NCBI RefSeq assembly: GCF_018598555.1
Contig: NZ_JAHEWN010000007.1
Coordinates: 62,001-126,000, forward strand
Direction of reading: 5' to 3'
Origin: Curtobacterium aurantiacum
GTDB lineage: Bacteria > Actinomycetota > Actinomycetes > Actinomycetales > Microbacteriaceae
DNA: 64,000 nucleotides
Shown here piece after piece: positions 37,125 through 47,438 of the stretch. Position 1 is the first letter of the stretch. Each line of letters starts with the position of its first letter. Made by a program: the position numbers and the translations under genes. Below the pieces are notes generated by a model that saw only the letters and a program-made list of their open reading frames with translations, was not told the DNA's origin and did no database searches.

Positions 37125-37366
37125 CGGTGCGTCGTCCTCCTGATCGGTGTCCGCTCGGCGTTCCCCTGCTCGGCGGACGGACCCGGCGATTGTAGTGGGG
37201 CGCTCTGGGAAGCTGCCGACCAGGGGGAAAACACTGGCGCACCCGGGTGAACTCGTGTTGTATGAACCTCGACAGTCGACGGCGACTGTCCGGGGCCCGT
37301 ACGGGCACACCGCTTCACTCGGATCGTCCGGCACGTACCTGCCGGTGAAGGAAGGACCGAACGCTC

Positions 37367-38467
<1,101 letters not shown>

Positions 38468-38480
38468 CCAGCGCACTCCC

Positions 38481-38523
38481 CGAGAGCCCGCGCCCGCCTC
38501 ACAAGGGCGGACGCGGGCTCTCG
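38481..38523 (+). terminator. Hairpin downstream of ugpC
   Basis: CGAGAGCCCGCG(C)CCGCC pairs with its complement around a short loop, 14 bp past the ugpC stop codon. Confidence 0.8.
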
Positions 38524-38550
38524 GCTGTCCCCGACACCAGAGGAACCACC

Positions 38551-39861
38551 GTGCCCGACTCGATGTCCATCACCGCCGCCACCGTCGACCCCGGCCTGCT
38601 CGACCTGCCGTGGGACCTGCCCCTCGCCGACTGGCCCGACGACACGATCGTCGCGCTGCCGAAGGGCATCTCGCGGCACCTCGTGCGGTTCGTGCACCTG
38701 AGCGGGTACGTCGCCGCCGTGAAGGAGACCGGCGAAGAGGTCGCCCGCTCCGAGTACGAGATGCTCCGGACCCTGCAGCGCATGGACGTGCCGTGCGTGG
38801 ACCCGGTCGCGGTCATCACGAACCGCGTCGACGCCGACGGTGAACCGCTGCACCCGGTGCTCGTGACGCGCCACCTGCGGTTCTCCCTGCCCTACCGCGC
38901 GCTCTACTCGCAGACGCTGCGCCCCGAGACCGCCACCCGTCTCGTCGACGCGCTCGCGCTGCTGCTCGTCCGCCTGCACGTCATCGGCTTCTACTGGGGC
39001 GACGTGTCCCTGTCGAACACACTGTTCCGCCGAGACGCCGGAGCCTTCGCCGCGTACCTGGTCGACGCCGAGACCGGCAAGCTCTACCCGGGCGGCCTGT
39101 CGAACGGCCAGCGCGAGAACGACCTCGAGGTCGCCCGCGTGAACATCGCCGGCGAACTCCTCGACCTCGAAGCCGGCGGCCGGCTCGACGAGAACGCCGA
39201 CCCCGTCGACGTCTCGAACCGCATCGTCGCCCAGTACCGGACGCTCTGGACAGAGCTCACCGGCACCGAGCAGTTCGACATCAAGGAACGCTGGCGCATC
39301 AACGACCGCGTCGAGCGCCTGAACGAGCTCGGCTTCGACATCGAGGAGCTGTCGATCCACACGACCGAGGGCGGCTCGCAGGTGCGGATCCAGCCGAAGG
39401 TCGTCGACGCCGGGCACCACCAGCGCCGACTGCTGCGACTCACCGGACTCGATGCCGGCGAGAACCAGGCCCGCCGCCTGCTCAACGACCTCGACTCGTA
39501 CCGCGCCCGCAACGGCCGTGACGAACTCGACGAGGAGATGGTGGCGCACGAGTGGGTGTCGCGGGTCTTCGAGCCCGTCGTCCGCTCGATCCCCCGTGAC
39601 CTGCGCGGGCGGCTCGAACCCGCCGAGGTCTTCCACGAGCTGCTCGAGCACCGCTGGTTCATGTCCCAGCAGGAGGAGCGTTCCGTCTCCCTGCCCGAGG
39701 CCACCACCGCCTACATCAACGACGTGCTGCGTCACCGTCGCGACGAGCGCCTGCTCATCAACCCGCCGACCTCGTCGATCACCGTGCCGATCCCGGTCGG
39801 GGACGACGACGACGACGCCGACGAGTCCGACGACGTGGACGACTGGCGCGCCACGGTCTGA
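38551..39861 (+). CDS. DUF4032 protein with kinase-like N-terminal half
   Basis: 436 residues, unknown function. The N-terminal half looks like a small-molecule or LPS-kinase-like fold: Lys in GYVAAVKETGEE, a catalytic-loop-like GFYWGDVSLSNTLFR (near 150) and the DFG-like YLVDAETGKLY. The C-terminal half is the DUF4032 region (MVAHEWVSRVFEPVV, HRWFMSQQEERSV). An acidic tail ends the protein. The GTG at 38551 is used; an ATG four codons later is the alternative. It lies 83 bp past ugpC after a terminator, so it is probably separate. Confidence 0.85.
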   Translation: MPDSMSITAATVDPGLLDLPWDLPLADWPDDTIVALPKGISRHLVRFVHLSGYVAAVKETGEEVARSEYEMLRTLQRMDVPCVDPVAVITNRVDADGEPLHPVLVTRHLRFSLPYRALYSQTLRPETATRLVDALALLLVRLHVIGFYWGDVSLSNTLFRRDAGAFAAYLVDAETGKLYPGGLSNGQRENDLEVARVNIAGELLDLEAGGRLDENADPVDVSNRIVAQYRTLWTELTGTEQFDIKERWRINDRVERLNELGFDIEELSIHTTEGGSQVRIQPKVVDAGHHQRRLLRLTGLDAGENQARRLLNDLDSYRARNGRDELDEEMVAHEWVSRVFEPVVRSIPRDLRGRLEPAEVFHELLEHRWFMSQQEERSVSLPEATTAYINDVLRHRRDERLLINPPTSSITVPIPVGDDDDDADESDDVDDWRATV

Positions 39862-39885
39862 CGCGGTCCCCGCTCGGTCAGGACA

Positions 39886-39990
39886 CCCCGCCAGGTGGGC
39901 GCCGACTGGTCGCAAACCGTCGCCTGCGGCGTCGCGCAGCGACGACTCGTGACCACACGGCGGGCACCATCCGACGTGTCCTGATCGTTC
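39886..39990. repeat. Direct repeat A
   Basis: Matches 40110-40215. The inner 69 bp (39916-39984 against 40139-40207) differ at two positions only. Each copy contains a self-complementary stretch, CTGCGGCGTCGCGCAG, within CGTCG/CGACG arms. Confidence 0.88.
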
Positions 39991-40011
39991 GGGGATCGAG
40001 AACGCGACCGC

Positions 40012-40055
40012 CTGGAGGCCCGGCCCGCGTCCCGGAGACCGGCGCCGGCCCTCCA
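40012..40055. terminator. Hairpin, GGAGGCCCG family
   Basis: CTGGAGGCCCGGC pairs imperfectly with GCCGGCCCTCCAG between the two direct repeats. Probably ends transcription of the DUF4032 gene. Confidence 0.6.
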
Positions 40056-40109
40056 GACCGTCACGCCGACACCGCCGATGGTGACGCTGCATGTCGAGCG
40101 GTCACGACG

Positions 40110-40215
40110 CCCCGCCAGCGAACGTCGACCGGTCACGCACCGTCGCCTGCGGCGTCGCGCAGCGACGACTCGTGACCACACGGCAGGCACCGTCCGACGT
40201 GTCCTGACCCTTCGG
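40110..40215. repeat. Direct repeat B
   Basis: Second copy of the element at 39886-39990, same orientation, with 67 of 69 core bases identical. Confidence 0.88.
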
Positions 40216-40233
40216 GCCCGCCCGGCCAGCACC

Positions 40234-40284
40234 GTGAGCAGGAACGGTCGCCTCCCGGGTGGGGAGGCGACCGTTCCTGCTCAC
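40234..40284. repeat. Perfect 23-bp stem-loop, GTGAGCAG family
   Basis: GTGAGCAGGAACGGTCGCC plus CTCC (40234-40256) pairs perfectly with 40262-40284 around 5 nt. It lies 21 bp past the rlmB stop codon and is probably its terminator; the core recurs at 7333 and 11389. Confidence 0.85.
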
Positions 40285-40305
40285 GAAGTGAGCGAGCCCT
40301 GGGGG

Positions 40306-41316
40306 CTACGCGCTGCGACGGCGCCGCGCGACCTCCCACAGGGTGACGCTGGCGGCGATGCCGGCGTTCAGGGACTCGGTGGCGCTCGAGATCGGGATCG
40401 AGACGATGGCGTCGCAGGTCTCGGTGACCAGGCGCGACAGGCCCTTGCCCTCGGAACCGACGACGATCACGATCGGACGGTCGGCCAGCTCGAGGCCGTC
40501 GAGCTCCACGTCACCGTCGCCGTCGAGCCCGAGGACGAACAGGCCCATCGACTTGAGCGACTTCAGGGTCTGCGTGAGGTTCGGGGCCATCGCGACGGGC
40601 GTGCGGGCCGCGGCACCGGCGGAGGTCTTCCACGCCGAGGCCGTCACGCCGACCGAGCGACGCTGCGGCACGATGACGCCGTGTCCACCGAAGGCCGCGG
40701 TCGAGCGGATGATCGCACCGAGGTTGCGGGGGTCCGTGATGCCGTCGAGCGCGACGAGCAGCGGGACCTGGTCGCGCGAGAACGCCTGCTCGACGATGTC
40801 CTCGGACACCGCGTACTGGTACGCCGGCACCTTGAGCGCGACGCCCTGGTGCACGCTGTCGTGGCCCGTGATGCGGTCGAGCTCGGGACGCATGAGCTCG
40901 ATGATCGGCACCCCGCGGTGGTTGGCCAGCGTGAGGATCTCCTTCACGCGGTCGTCGACCTCGATGCGAGACGCGATGTAGAGCGTCGACGAGGGGGTCT
41001 TCGTGCGCAGCGCCTCGAGCACGGAGTTGCGCCCGGTCACGAGCTCGGAGTCGTCGGTCTTGCGTGCCGGCGGACGGCCCGTGCGGCCCTGCGGGGTGCT
41101 CGAGGAACCGTGACGACCCTTGGCCGCCTCGAAGCGGTCCTTCGCGGCCTTGCGCTTGCCGGCGGGGTGGTACGGCCGGTCCTCGGCCTTCGGGGTCGGC
41201 TTGCGCCCTTCGAGCGCCTGCGCGCCCTGACCGCCGGAACCGACCTGCTTGTTGCCCTTGCGACCGGAACGGACGGCGCCGGGCCGGCCCTTCTTGTTTC
41301 CCGAGACGTTCTTCAT
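40306..41316 (-). CDS. rlmB: 23S rRNA 2'-O-methyltransferase RlmB (TrmH/SpoU family)
   Basis: Methylates a conserved guanosine (G2251 in E. coli) of 23S rRNA. 336 residues. A basic, disordered N-terminus (about 1-95) precedes the L30e-like substrate domain (ELVTGRNSVLEAL) and the SpoU knot (VALDGITDPRNLGAIIRSTAAFG, IVVGSEGKGLS, IPISSATESLNAGIAASV), which carry motifs 1-3. AGGAG upstream supports ATG 41316. It lies 28 bp past cysS, as in mycobacteria (Rv3579c-Rv3580c), so the two form an operon. Confidence 0.94.
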   Translation of the reverse strand: MKNVSGNKKGRPGAVRSGRKGNKQVGSGGQGAQALEGRKPTPKAEDRPYHPAGKRKAAKDRFEAAKGRHGSSSTPQGRTGRPPARKTDDSELVTGRNSVLEALRTKTPSSTLYIASRIEVDDRVKEILTLANHRGVPIIELMRPELDRITGHDSVHQGVALKVPAYQYAVSEDIVEQAFSRDQVPLLVALDGITDPRNLGAIIRSTAAFGGHGVIVPQRRSVGVTASAWKTSAGAAARTPVAMAPNLTQTLKSLKSMGLFVLGLDGDGDVELDGLELADRPIVIVVGSEGKGLSRLVTETCDAIVSIPISSATESLNAGIAASVTLWEVARRRRSA

Positions 41317-41344
41317 GCGTAGCTCCTGTTCGGCACTGCCGTGT

Positions 41345-42754
41345 TCAGGCGATGCTCCAGCGTGTTCCGGACGGCGTGTCCTCGATCGTGATGCCCGCGG
41401 CGGCGAGGTCGTCGCGCACGCGGTCGGCCGCGGTGAAGTCCCGTGCTGCCCTGGCGTCCGCGCGCTCCTGCACGAGGCGTTCGACGAGGGCGGCGAGCGG
41501 GCCTGCCGAGGTGTCGTGGCCGCCGCCCGACCAGTGGGCGGCTCGCGGGTCGATGCCGAGCACCTCCACCATCGCAGCCACCTGATGGTACGCGGTCCCG
41601 AGCGTTTCCGCATCGTCGGCGTCGAGGGCGGCGTTCCCGGTGCGGACGGTCTCGTGCAGCACGGCGAGGGCCTGGGGCACGGAGAGGTCGTCGTCCATGG
41701 CAGCCGCGAAGGCCTCGGGCACGGCCGGGGCGTCGGCGAGGTGGACGCCGGCGAGCCGGGTCTCCGCGCGCTCGAGGAACCCGGCGATGCGGTCGTACGC
41801 CGCCTCGGCCTCGGCGAGGGACCCCTCGTGGTGGTCGATCGACGAGCGGTAGTGGGCGGCGCCGAGGAAGTAGCGGACGACGGCGGGACGGGCGGCGCCG
41901 AGGAAGTCCGCGGCGAAGATCGAGTTGCCGAGCGACTTCGACATCTTCTGCCCGTCGACCGTCACGAGGCCGTTGTGCAGCCAGTAGGACGCGAACGGGT
42001 CACCGGCGGCCGTGGACTGCGCGAGCTCGTTCTCGTGGTGCGGGAAGCGCAGGTCGAGCCCGCCGCCGTGGATGTCGAACGCGGGGCCGAGGTACCGGCG
42101 TGACATCGCCGAGCACTCGATGTGCCAACCCGGGCGGCCGGCGCCCCACGGGGAGTCCCAGTTGGCGGTCGACGGCTCGCCGGGCTTCGCACCCTTCCAC
42201 AGCGCGAAGTCGCGGGGGTCGCGCTTGCCGCGGGGGTCGGCGTCGGACGCCTCGACCATGTCCTCGCGGCGCTGGCGGGTGAGCACGCCGTACTCTGCCC
42301 AGCTGCCGGTGTCGAAGTAGACGTCACCCGAGCCGTCGTCGGCGGCGTAGGCGTGCCCGCGGTCGATGAGGCGCTGGATGATCTCGTGCATCTGCGGCAC
42401 GCTCGCGGTCGCCCGGGGCTCGTACGTCGGCGGCAGGATCCCGAGGGCGTTGTACGCGGCCGTGAACTCGAGCTCGACGCGGTAGGCGCGGGCGAACCAC
42501 TCCTCGTCGGTACCGGCCGCGAGGTCGAGGACCTTGTCGTCGATGTCCGTGACGTTGCGCACCAGGGTCACCCGGTACCCGCGGTGGGTGAGCCACCGGC
42601 GCCAGATGTCGTAGACGAGCGCGGAGCGCAGGTGCCCGATGTGCGGCGACGACTGCACCGTCGGTCCACAGACGTAGACGCTCACGTGTCCGTCGACCAG
42701 GGGCACGAGGTCGACGACGGCTGCGGCGCGGGAGTCGTGGAGGCGAACGGTCAC
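41345..42754 (-). CDS. cysS: Cysteinyl-tRNA synthetase
   Basis: Charges tRNA-Cys. 469 residues with HIGH motif [14 protein letters not shown] motif [11 protein letters not shown], zinc ligands YVCGPTV (Cys29), ECSAMS (Cys) and HHENELAQS (His, Glu), and a C-terminal helical domain. It is CysS rather than the mycothiol ligase MshC, which has a shorter C-terminus. The GTG 42754 follows TAGGGT by 6 nt, so a leaderless mRNA is likely. It is followed closely by rlmB and preceded by ispDF. Confidence 0.96.
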   Translation of the reverse strand: MTVRLHDSRAAAVVDLVPLVDGHVSVYVCGPTVQSSPHIGHLRSALVYDIWRRWLTHRGYRVTLVRNVTDIDDKVLDLAAGTDEEWFARAYRVELEFTAAYNALGILPPTYEPRATASVPQMHEIIQRLIDRGHAYAADDGSGDVYFDTGSWAEYGVLTRQRREDMVEASDADPRGKRDPRDFALWKGAKPGEPSTANWDSPWGAGRPGWHIECSAMSRRYLGPAFDIHGGGLDLRFPHHENELAQSTAAGDPFASYWLHNGLVTVDGQKMSKSLGNSIFAADFLGAARPAVVRYFLGAAHYRSSIDHHEGSLAEAEAAYDRIAGFLERAETRLAGVHLADAPAVPEAFAAAMDDDLSVPQALAVLHETVRTGNAALDADDAETLGTAYHQVAAMVEVLGIDPRAAHWSGGGHDTSAGPLAALVERLVQERADARAARDFTAADRVRDDLAAAGITIEDTPSGTRWSIA

Positions 42755-42786
42755 GCCTCAACCCTAATCGGCAGGCACGCCCGGTT

Positions 42787-44007
42787 TCAGGAGGGACGCA
42801 CGAGTGCCGTGGCGATCGCCGCGAGCCCCTCGCCACGGCCGGTGAACCCGAGCCCGTCGGTCGTGGTGCCGGACACCGCCACGGGTGCTCCGACGACGGC
42901 GGACAGGGCGTCCTGCATCTCGTCACGACGACGACCGATGCGCGGCCGGTTGCCGATGACCTGCACGGTCACGGACACCGGCACGAGCCCGGCTTCGGCG
43001 AGCAGCGCGACGGCACCCCGGACGAAGACGTCGCCCGTGGCACCGGCGTACTGCGGGTCGGCGGTGCCGAAGCGGCCACCGATGTCACCGAGGCCCCCCG
43101 CGGAGAGCAGGGCGTCACACACCGCGTGTGCCACCGCGTCACCGTCGCTGTGCCCGGAGAGCCCGGGTTCGCCGGGGAAGTCGAGCAGCCCGACGCGGCA
43201 GGGCGAGACGTCGTCGAAGGCGTGCACGTCCACACCGAGTCCGAGCCGGACCGCGGCGACAGCGTCCGCCGCGCCAGTACCAGTACCAGCACCAGCACCA
43301 GCACCAGCACCAGCACCAGCCTCGGTCCGCGCCCGCACGACCGACTCGGCCCGACCGAGGTCCCACGGCGTCGTGATCTTGAAGCCGTCGGCGTCACCCG
43401 GGACGAACCGGACCGTGCCGCCGGCGGCCTGGAACACCCCGGCGTCGTCCGTCTCGGACTGCGACGCCACCGCGTACGCACGCCGGAGCGCGGCAAGCGG
43501 GAAGCCCTGCGGCGTCTGCACCCCGACGAGCGCGGCGCGGTCGACGGTCTCCACGACGACGTCGCCGTCGACCCGCTTCACGGTGTCCGTGACGGGGAGC
43601 GCCGGCACGAAGCCCGCACCGTCCCCGGCGGCGACGGCGTCGAACACCCGCGAGAACTGTGCCGTCGGCGTGAGGCAGCGCGCCGCGTCGTGCACGAGCA
43701 CCGTGGTGACGGAGTCCGGCAGCACGGCCAGGCCGGACTCGACCGAACCGTGGCGATCCGCACCTCCCGGCACGACGGCCGTGTACGCGACCGCGGCACC
43801 GGCGACGGAGGCGACCACCCGCCGGCACTCGTCGAGGTGCGACGCCGGTGCGACCACGACGACGAGCGTCGGCGACGGCAACGCGAACAGGGGTTCCAGC
43901 GCCCGGGCGAGCATCAGCGATCCGGCGACGGGCACGAACGCCTTCGCGGTCCCGATGCCGAGCCGGGTGCCGGACCCCGCCGCAACGACGACGACCGCCC
44001 GGTCCAC
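42787..44007 (-). CDS. ispDF: Bifunctional IspD-IspF isoprenoid enzyme
   Basis: Two steps of the MEP pathway in one 406-residue protein. IspD (about 1-226) makes CDP-methylerythritol: [13 protein letters not shown] nucleotide loop and [10 protein letters not shown]. IspF (about 250-406) makes the cyclodiphosphate: LGVDVHAFD and [18 protein letters not shown] with zinc His. They are joined by a (Gly-Ala) linker (about 228-245) encoded by a 6-bp repeat. Mycobacteria keep the two enzymes separate and adjacent (Rv3581c-Rv3582c) in the same order after carD. The GTG 44007 is the start; the region to carD is 61 bp. Confidence 0.95.
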   Translation of the reverse strand: MDRAVVVVAAGSGTRLGIGTAKAFVPVAGSLMLARALEPLFALPSPTLVVVVAPASHLDECRRVVASVAGAAVAYTAVVPGGADRHGSVESGLAVLPDSVTTVLVHDAARCLTPTAQFSRVFDAVAAGDGAGFVPALPVTDTVKRVDGDVVVETVDRAALVGVQTPQGFPLAALRRAYAVASQSETDDAGVFQAAGGTVRFVPGDADGFKITTPWDLGRAESVVRARTEAGAGAGAGAGAGTGTGAADAVAAVRLGLGVDVHAFDDVSPCRVGLLDFPGEPGLSGHSDGDAVAHAVCDALLSAGGLGDIGGRFGTADPQYAGATGDVFVRGAVALLAEAGLVPVSVTVQVIGNRPRIGRRRDEMQDALSAVVGAPVAVSGTTTDGLGFTGRGEGLAAIATALVRPS

Positions 44008-44068
44008 CCCCTCGGGGAACCGCGCGGTCGTCGTTCGTGCTGTCGCGTTCAGTGCGCTGTCGTCAGGC

Positions 44069-44551
44069 TCAGGAAGCGAGGACCTCGTCGAGGACGGTCG
44101 ATGCCTTGTCCTCGTCGGTCTTCTCGGCCAGCGCGAGCTCGGAGATCAGGATCTGCCGGGCCTTGGCCAGCATCCGCTTCTCACCCGCGGAGAGCCCGCG
44201 GTCCTGGTCGCGTCGCCAGAGGTCGCGGACGACCTCGGACACCTTGATGACGTCACCGGAAGCGAGCTTCTCGAGGTTCGCCTTGTACCGGCGCGACCAG
44301 TTGGTGGGCTCTTCCGTGAACGGTGCCCGGAGGACCTCGAACACCTTGTCGAGACCTTCCTTGCCGATCACGTCGCGGACGCCGACCAGGTCGACGTTGT
44401 CCGCCGGGACCTCGATCGTCAGGTCGCCCTGCGTCACCCGAAGCTTCAGGTAGACCTTTTCCTCGCCCTTGATGACGCGAGTCTTGACTTCAGAGATGGT
44501 TGCCGCCCCGTGATGGGGGTAGACGACGGTCTCGCCGACCTCGAATTGCAT
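44069..44551 (-). CDS. carD: RNA polymerase-binding regulator CarD
   Basis: Binds the RNAP beta subunit and stabilises open promoter complexes, mainly at rRNA genes. 160 residues, same as mycobacterial CarD. An N-terminal Tudor-like RNAP-interacting domain ([18 protein letters not shown]) is followed by a helical C-terminal DNA-binding domain ([37 protein letters not shown]). A promoter with -10 TAAACT lies about 35 bp upstream of ATG 44551. It heads the ispDF-cysS-rlmB group. It is divergent from a lipoprotein gene, as in mycobacteria (lpqE). Confidence 0.96.
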   Translation of the reverse strand: MQFEVGETVVYPHHGAATISEVKTRVIKGEEKVYLKLRVTQGDLTIEVPADNVDLVGVRDVIGKEGLDKVFEVLRAPFTEEPTNWSRRYKANLEKLASGDVIKVSEVVRDLWRRDQDRGLSAGEKRMLAKARQILISELALAEKTDEDKASTVLDEVLAS

Positions 44552-44639
44552 GTATCAGGCTCCGTTCCCAGACATCCAGTTTACCACAGGGGCCGTTCGG
44601 GTAAGGGGACCCTCAACGCTCGCACTGTCAGGTGATCGC

Positions 44640-44645
44640 TAGGAT
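44640..44645 (+). promoter_or_regulatory. -10 box of the lipoprotein gene
   Basis: TAGGAT on the plus strand. The short leader that follows contains a stem, GGGGACC/GGTCCCC, before the ribosome-binding site GGAGG. Confidence 0.5.
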
Positions 44646-44692
44646 GGACGCGGGGACCGCCCGGTCCCCATCGTGACTTACGGAGGAATCTC

Positions 44693-45352
44693 TTGCGACC
44701 TCGGGTACTCGTGTCCGTCGCCGTTGCGGCAACCATCGCGCTCGGCGCCACCGGGTGCGAGTTCATGTCGCCGGCCCACACCGTCGACATCAAGCAGATC
44801 ACCGACGGCGTGGACGTCTCGACCGGCAAGGTCGACGTGCGGAACGCACTCCTGATCTCCGACGACGGTGCCAGCGCCCGCTTCATCGGCACGCTCGTGA
44901 ACAACGACGACCAGGACGACTACACGGTCTCGATCGAGATCGGCGGCGACACCCAGACCGTCGAGGTCCCGGCGAACACCCACGTGGACCTCGCCATGGC
45001 CGCTGGTGCCGGCAGCGACGACGAGTCGAGCGTGCAAGAGGGCGACACCACCCAGGGCACGACCGCCGCCGACGCCGAGCCGGTCCTGTTCGACGACGCG
45101 GACGCCACCCCGGGTTCGCTCGTCAAGGTGTACTTCAGCTACCCCGACGCCGAGGGCGTCTCGGCGAACGTGCCGGTGCTCACCAGCGCGCAGGAGGAGT
45201 ACCAGACCCTCGCGCCGACCCCGACCCCGACGCCCACCTCGACGTCCCCGTCCGAGAGCGGCTCGCAGCCGACCGGCGAGGCCGTGCCGCCCGGCACGCA
45301 GCCGGGTGACTCCCAGACGGACTCGTCCGAGGGCGACAACGGCACGAACTGA
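44693..45352 (+). CDS. Lipoprotein of LpqE position
   Basis: 219 residues, unknown function. A signal peptide ends in the lipobox ALGATGC (Cys22), so the mature protein is lipid-anchored. The outer part is a beta-rich domain (VDVSTGKVDVRNALLISDDG, IGTLVNNDDQDDYTVSIEI) with a Pro/Thr/Ser-rich tail. The TTG at 44693 has GGAGG 7 nt upstream. Mycobacteria have the lipoprotein LpqE at this place next to carD; the shared position suggests a related protein, but homology needs checking. Confidence 0.82.
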   Translation: MRPRVLVSVAVAATIALGATGCEFMSPAHTVDIKQITDGVDVSTGKVDVRNALLISDDGASARFIGTLVNNDDQDDYTVSIEIGGDTQTVEVPANTHVDLAMAAGAGSDDESSVQEGDTTQGTTAADAEPVLFDDADATPGSLVKVYFSYPDAEGVSANVPVLTSAQEEYQTLAPTPTPTPTSTSPSESGSQPTGEAVPPGTQPGDSQTDSSEGDNGTN

Positions 45353-45392
45353 CGCCATCGGGCGCGGCTGACACCGCACCCGGATCGTTCGC

Positions 45393-45439
45393 ACAGGAGG
45401 CCCGGTGCGAGTCCCAGGGACTCGCACCGGGCCTCCTGT
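45393..45439. terminator. Perfect 23-bp hairpin between convergent genes
   Basis: ACAGGAGGCCCGGTGCGAG plus TCCC and its exact complement around one base (a 3-5 nt loop in practice). It lies between the lipoprotein and regX3 stop codons and belongs to the GGAGGCCCGGTG family. Confidence 0.85.
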
Positions 45440-45448
45440 CCGTGCGCC

Positions 45449-46129
45449 TCAGGCCTCGATGCGGTACCCGAGACCGCGGACCGTGACCAGGATCTCGGGG
45501 GTCGACGGGACCCGCTCGATCTTCGAGCGGATGCGCTTGATGTGCACGTCGAGGGTCTTCGTGTCGCCGAAGTAGTCGGAGCCCCACACCCGGTCGATGA
45601 GCTGCCCGCGGGTGAGCACGCGACCGGCGTTCCGGAGCAGCAGCTCGAGCAGCTCGAACTCCTTGAGCGGCATCGGGGTCTCGGACCCGTCGACCGACAC
45701 CGTGTGCCGCTCGACGTCCATCCGGATGCCGCCGACCTGCAGGATGCCGCTGTCCGCCGGGTCGTCCTCGGTACGACGGCGGAGCACGGCGCGGATCCGG
45801 GCCAGGAGCTCGCGGGTCGAGTACGGCTTCGTCACGTAGTCGTCGGCGCCGAGCTCCAGCCCGACGACGATGTCCACCTCCGAGTCCTTCGCGGTCAGCA
45901 TGATGATCGGCGCGTTCGACCGGGTCCGGATCTGCCGGCACACCTCGGTGCCGCTCAGGCCCGGCAGCATGAGGTCGAGGAGCACCAGGTCGGGGTTCTC
46001 CGCGTCGAACTTCGACAGCGCGGTCACGCCGTCGGCAGCGACGGAGGTCTCGTACCCCTCACGCTGCAGCAGGAACTCCAGGGGCTCGCTCAGGGCCGGC
46101 TCGTCGTCGACGATGAGGATCTTGGTCAC
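45449..46129 (-). CDS. regX3: Response regulator RegX3
   Basis: OmpR-family transcription factor of phosphate starvation. 226 residues; Asp52 in LVLLDLMLPG is the phospho-acceptor, with the DNA-binding winged helix FELLELLLRNAGRVLTRGQL and KTLDVHIKRIRSKIE. Very close to mycobacterial RegX3. It overlaps the senX3 gene by four bases and would bind the repeats found upstream of phoU. Confidence 0.93.
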   Translation of the reverse strand: MTKILIVDDEPALSEPLEFLLQREGYETSVAADGVTALSKFDAENPDLVLLDLMLPGLSGTEVCRQIRTRSNAPIIMLTAKDSEVDIVVGLELGADDYVTKPYSTRELLARIRAVLRRRTEDDPADSGILQVGGIRMDVERHTVSVDGSETPMPLKEFELLELLLRNAGRVLTRGQLIDRVWGSDYFGDTKTLDVHIKRIRSKIERVPSTPEILVTVRGLGYRIEA

Positions 46130-47292
46130 GATGGCTGCTCTTCCAGTTGCTCTTCGAGGGCTGTGGTCAGTTCGGGATCCGCCTCGGGCAGACGGATGGT
46201 GAAGGTCGAGCCCTTGCCGGGCTGCGACCAGACGCGCACGTCGCCGCCGTGGTTGCCGACGACGTGCTTGACGATCGCGAGCCCGAGGCCGGTGCCACCG
46301 GTGGCGCGCGACCGTGCGGGATCGACACGGTAGAAGCGTTCGAAGACGCGGTCGAGGTCGGCCTCGGGGATGCCGACGCCCTGGTCCGTGATCGCGATCT
46401 CGACGAAGCCCTTCGCCGACCGGACGCCCACACCGACGCGGGTGTTGTCCGGCGAGTACTTGACCGCGTTGGCGATGAGGTTCGACACCGCGACCTGCAG
46501 CAGGCCCGGGTCACCCATCACCCGCAGCTTCGACTTCTTGGCGCGGATGATCTCGATCGAGCGGGCCCGGGCGACGACCTCGTTCGCGTCGATCGCGGCC
46601 TGCACGATCTTGTCGATCCCGGTCTCCTCGCTGTTCTCCAACGCGTCGACCGACTGCAGGCGCGACAGCTCGATGATGTCCTTCGTCAACGCACCGAGCC
46701 GCTCGGACTCGGTGATGAGCTGCGCGGCGAACTTCTTCACGTGCGCGGGGTCGTCGGCCGCGATGACGAGGGTCTCGGACAGCAGGCCGATGGCGCCGAT
46801 CGGGGTCTTCAACTCGTGCGAGATGTTGGCGACGAAGTCGCGCCGGACCTCGTCGATGCGCCGGCTCTCGGTCAGGTCGTCCGCGGTGAGCAGGACGTAG
46901 CGGTTGCCGAGCTGGGCGGCACGGAAGCTGAGGTAGCCGATGAGCTCCCCGTGGCGGCCGCGCGGCAGCTCGAGGTCCTCCGACCCCATCTCGCCGCTCT
47001 TGCGCACCCGGTCGATCAGGTCGAGCAGTTCGTGGTGCACCAGCCGCCGGCGCACGACGAGCCCGGCGGTGAGTGCCTGGGGCGACGCTGCGACGACGGT
47101 GTTCGACGGGTCGATGACGACCGCCGGGTTGTGCATCGTCGCGATGACCGCTGCGACGCCGTCCGGCAGGGTGCGCTCCGCCACGTCGGCAGCACGTGCC
47201 GTGCGCTCGGCGGTGATGATCAGCACCACGACGCCCGCGCCGAAGACCCCGCCGAGGAGCATCGACAGTGGCACGAGCCACGCGTTGTCCAT
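46126..47292 (-). CDS. senX3: Sensor kinase SenX3
   Basis: Phosphate-responsive histidine kinase. 388 residues with two N-terminal helices (about 5-27), a PAS-like domain, phospho-acceptor His159 in ANISHELKTPIGA, and the ATPase boxes NLIANAVKYS, DQGVGIPEADL and GTGLGLAIVKH. The TACACT box (47299-47304) is 6 nt before ATG 47292. The order senX3-regX3 with phoU divergent matches actinobacteria in which PhoU and the Pst transporter control SenX3. It overlaps regX3. Confidence 0.94.
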   Translation of the reverse strand: MDNAWLVPLSMLLGGVFGAGVVVLIITAERTARAADVAERTLPDGVAAVIATMHNPAVVIDPSNTVVAASPQALTAGLVVRRRLVHHELLDLIDRVRKSGEMGSEDLELPRGRHGELIGYLSFRAAQLGNRYVLLTADDLTESRRIDEVRRDFVANISHELKTPIGAIGLLSETLVIAADDPAHVKKFAAQLITESERLGALTKDIIELSRLQSVDALENSEETGIDKIVQAAIDANEVVARARSIEIIRAKKSKLRVMGDPGLLQVAVSNLIANAVKYSPDNTRVGVGVRSAKGFVEIAITDQGVGIPEADLDRVFERFYRVDPARSRATGGTGLGLAIVKHVVGNHGGDVRVWSQPGKGSTFTIRLPEADPELTTALEEQLEEQPS

Positions 47293-47331
47293 GCGGCCAG
47301 TGTAGGGATGGTCATGCGGGGTTCCGGTACC

Positions 47332-47393
47332 GTTCACCGTCCGCGGAAGGCCAGATCGCGAAGCGTTCAGCCCCGCGTCACCGTTCGTTCACC
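47332..47393. promoter_or_regulatory. PHO-box-like direct repeats between senX3 and phoU
   Basis: Three 7-mers in an 11-bp phase: GTTCAGC (47365), CGTCACC (47376) and GTTCACC (47387), plus a further GTTCACC at 47332. Direct GTTCACC repeats every 11 bp are how actinobacterial phosphate regulators (PhoP/RegX3) bind. They lie just upstream of phoU. Confidence 0.7.
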
Positions 47394-47438
47394 TGGGCTG
47401 ACGACACTCGTCCGGTACGCAGAGAGAGGTACTCCCCC

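Larger units (their letters stand above)
39862..40305. other. Repeat-rich intergenic region between DUF4032 and rlmB
   Basis: 444 bp between convergent genes with no gene. It holds two copies of a roughly 100-bp direct repeat, a GGAGGCCCG-family hairpin between them, and a perfect 23-bp stem-loop near rlmB. Each is listed on its own. Confidence 0.8.
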
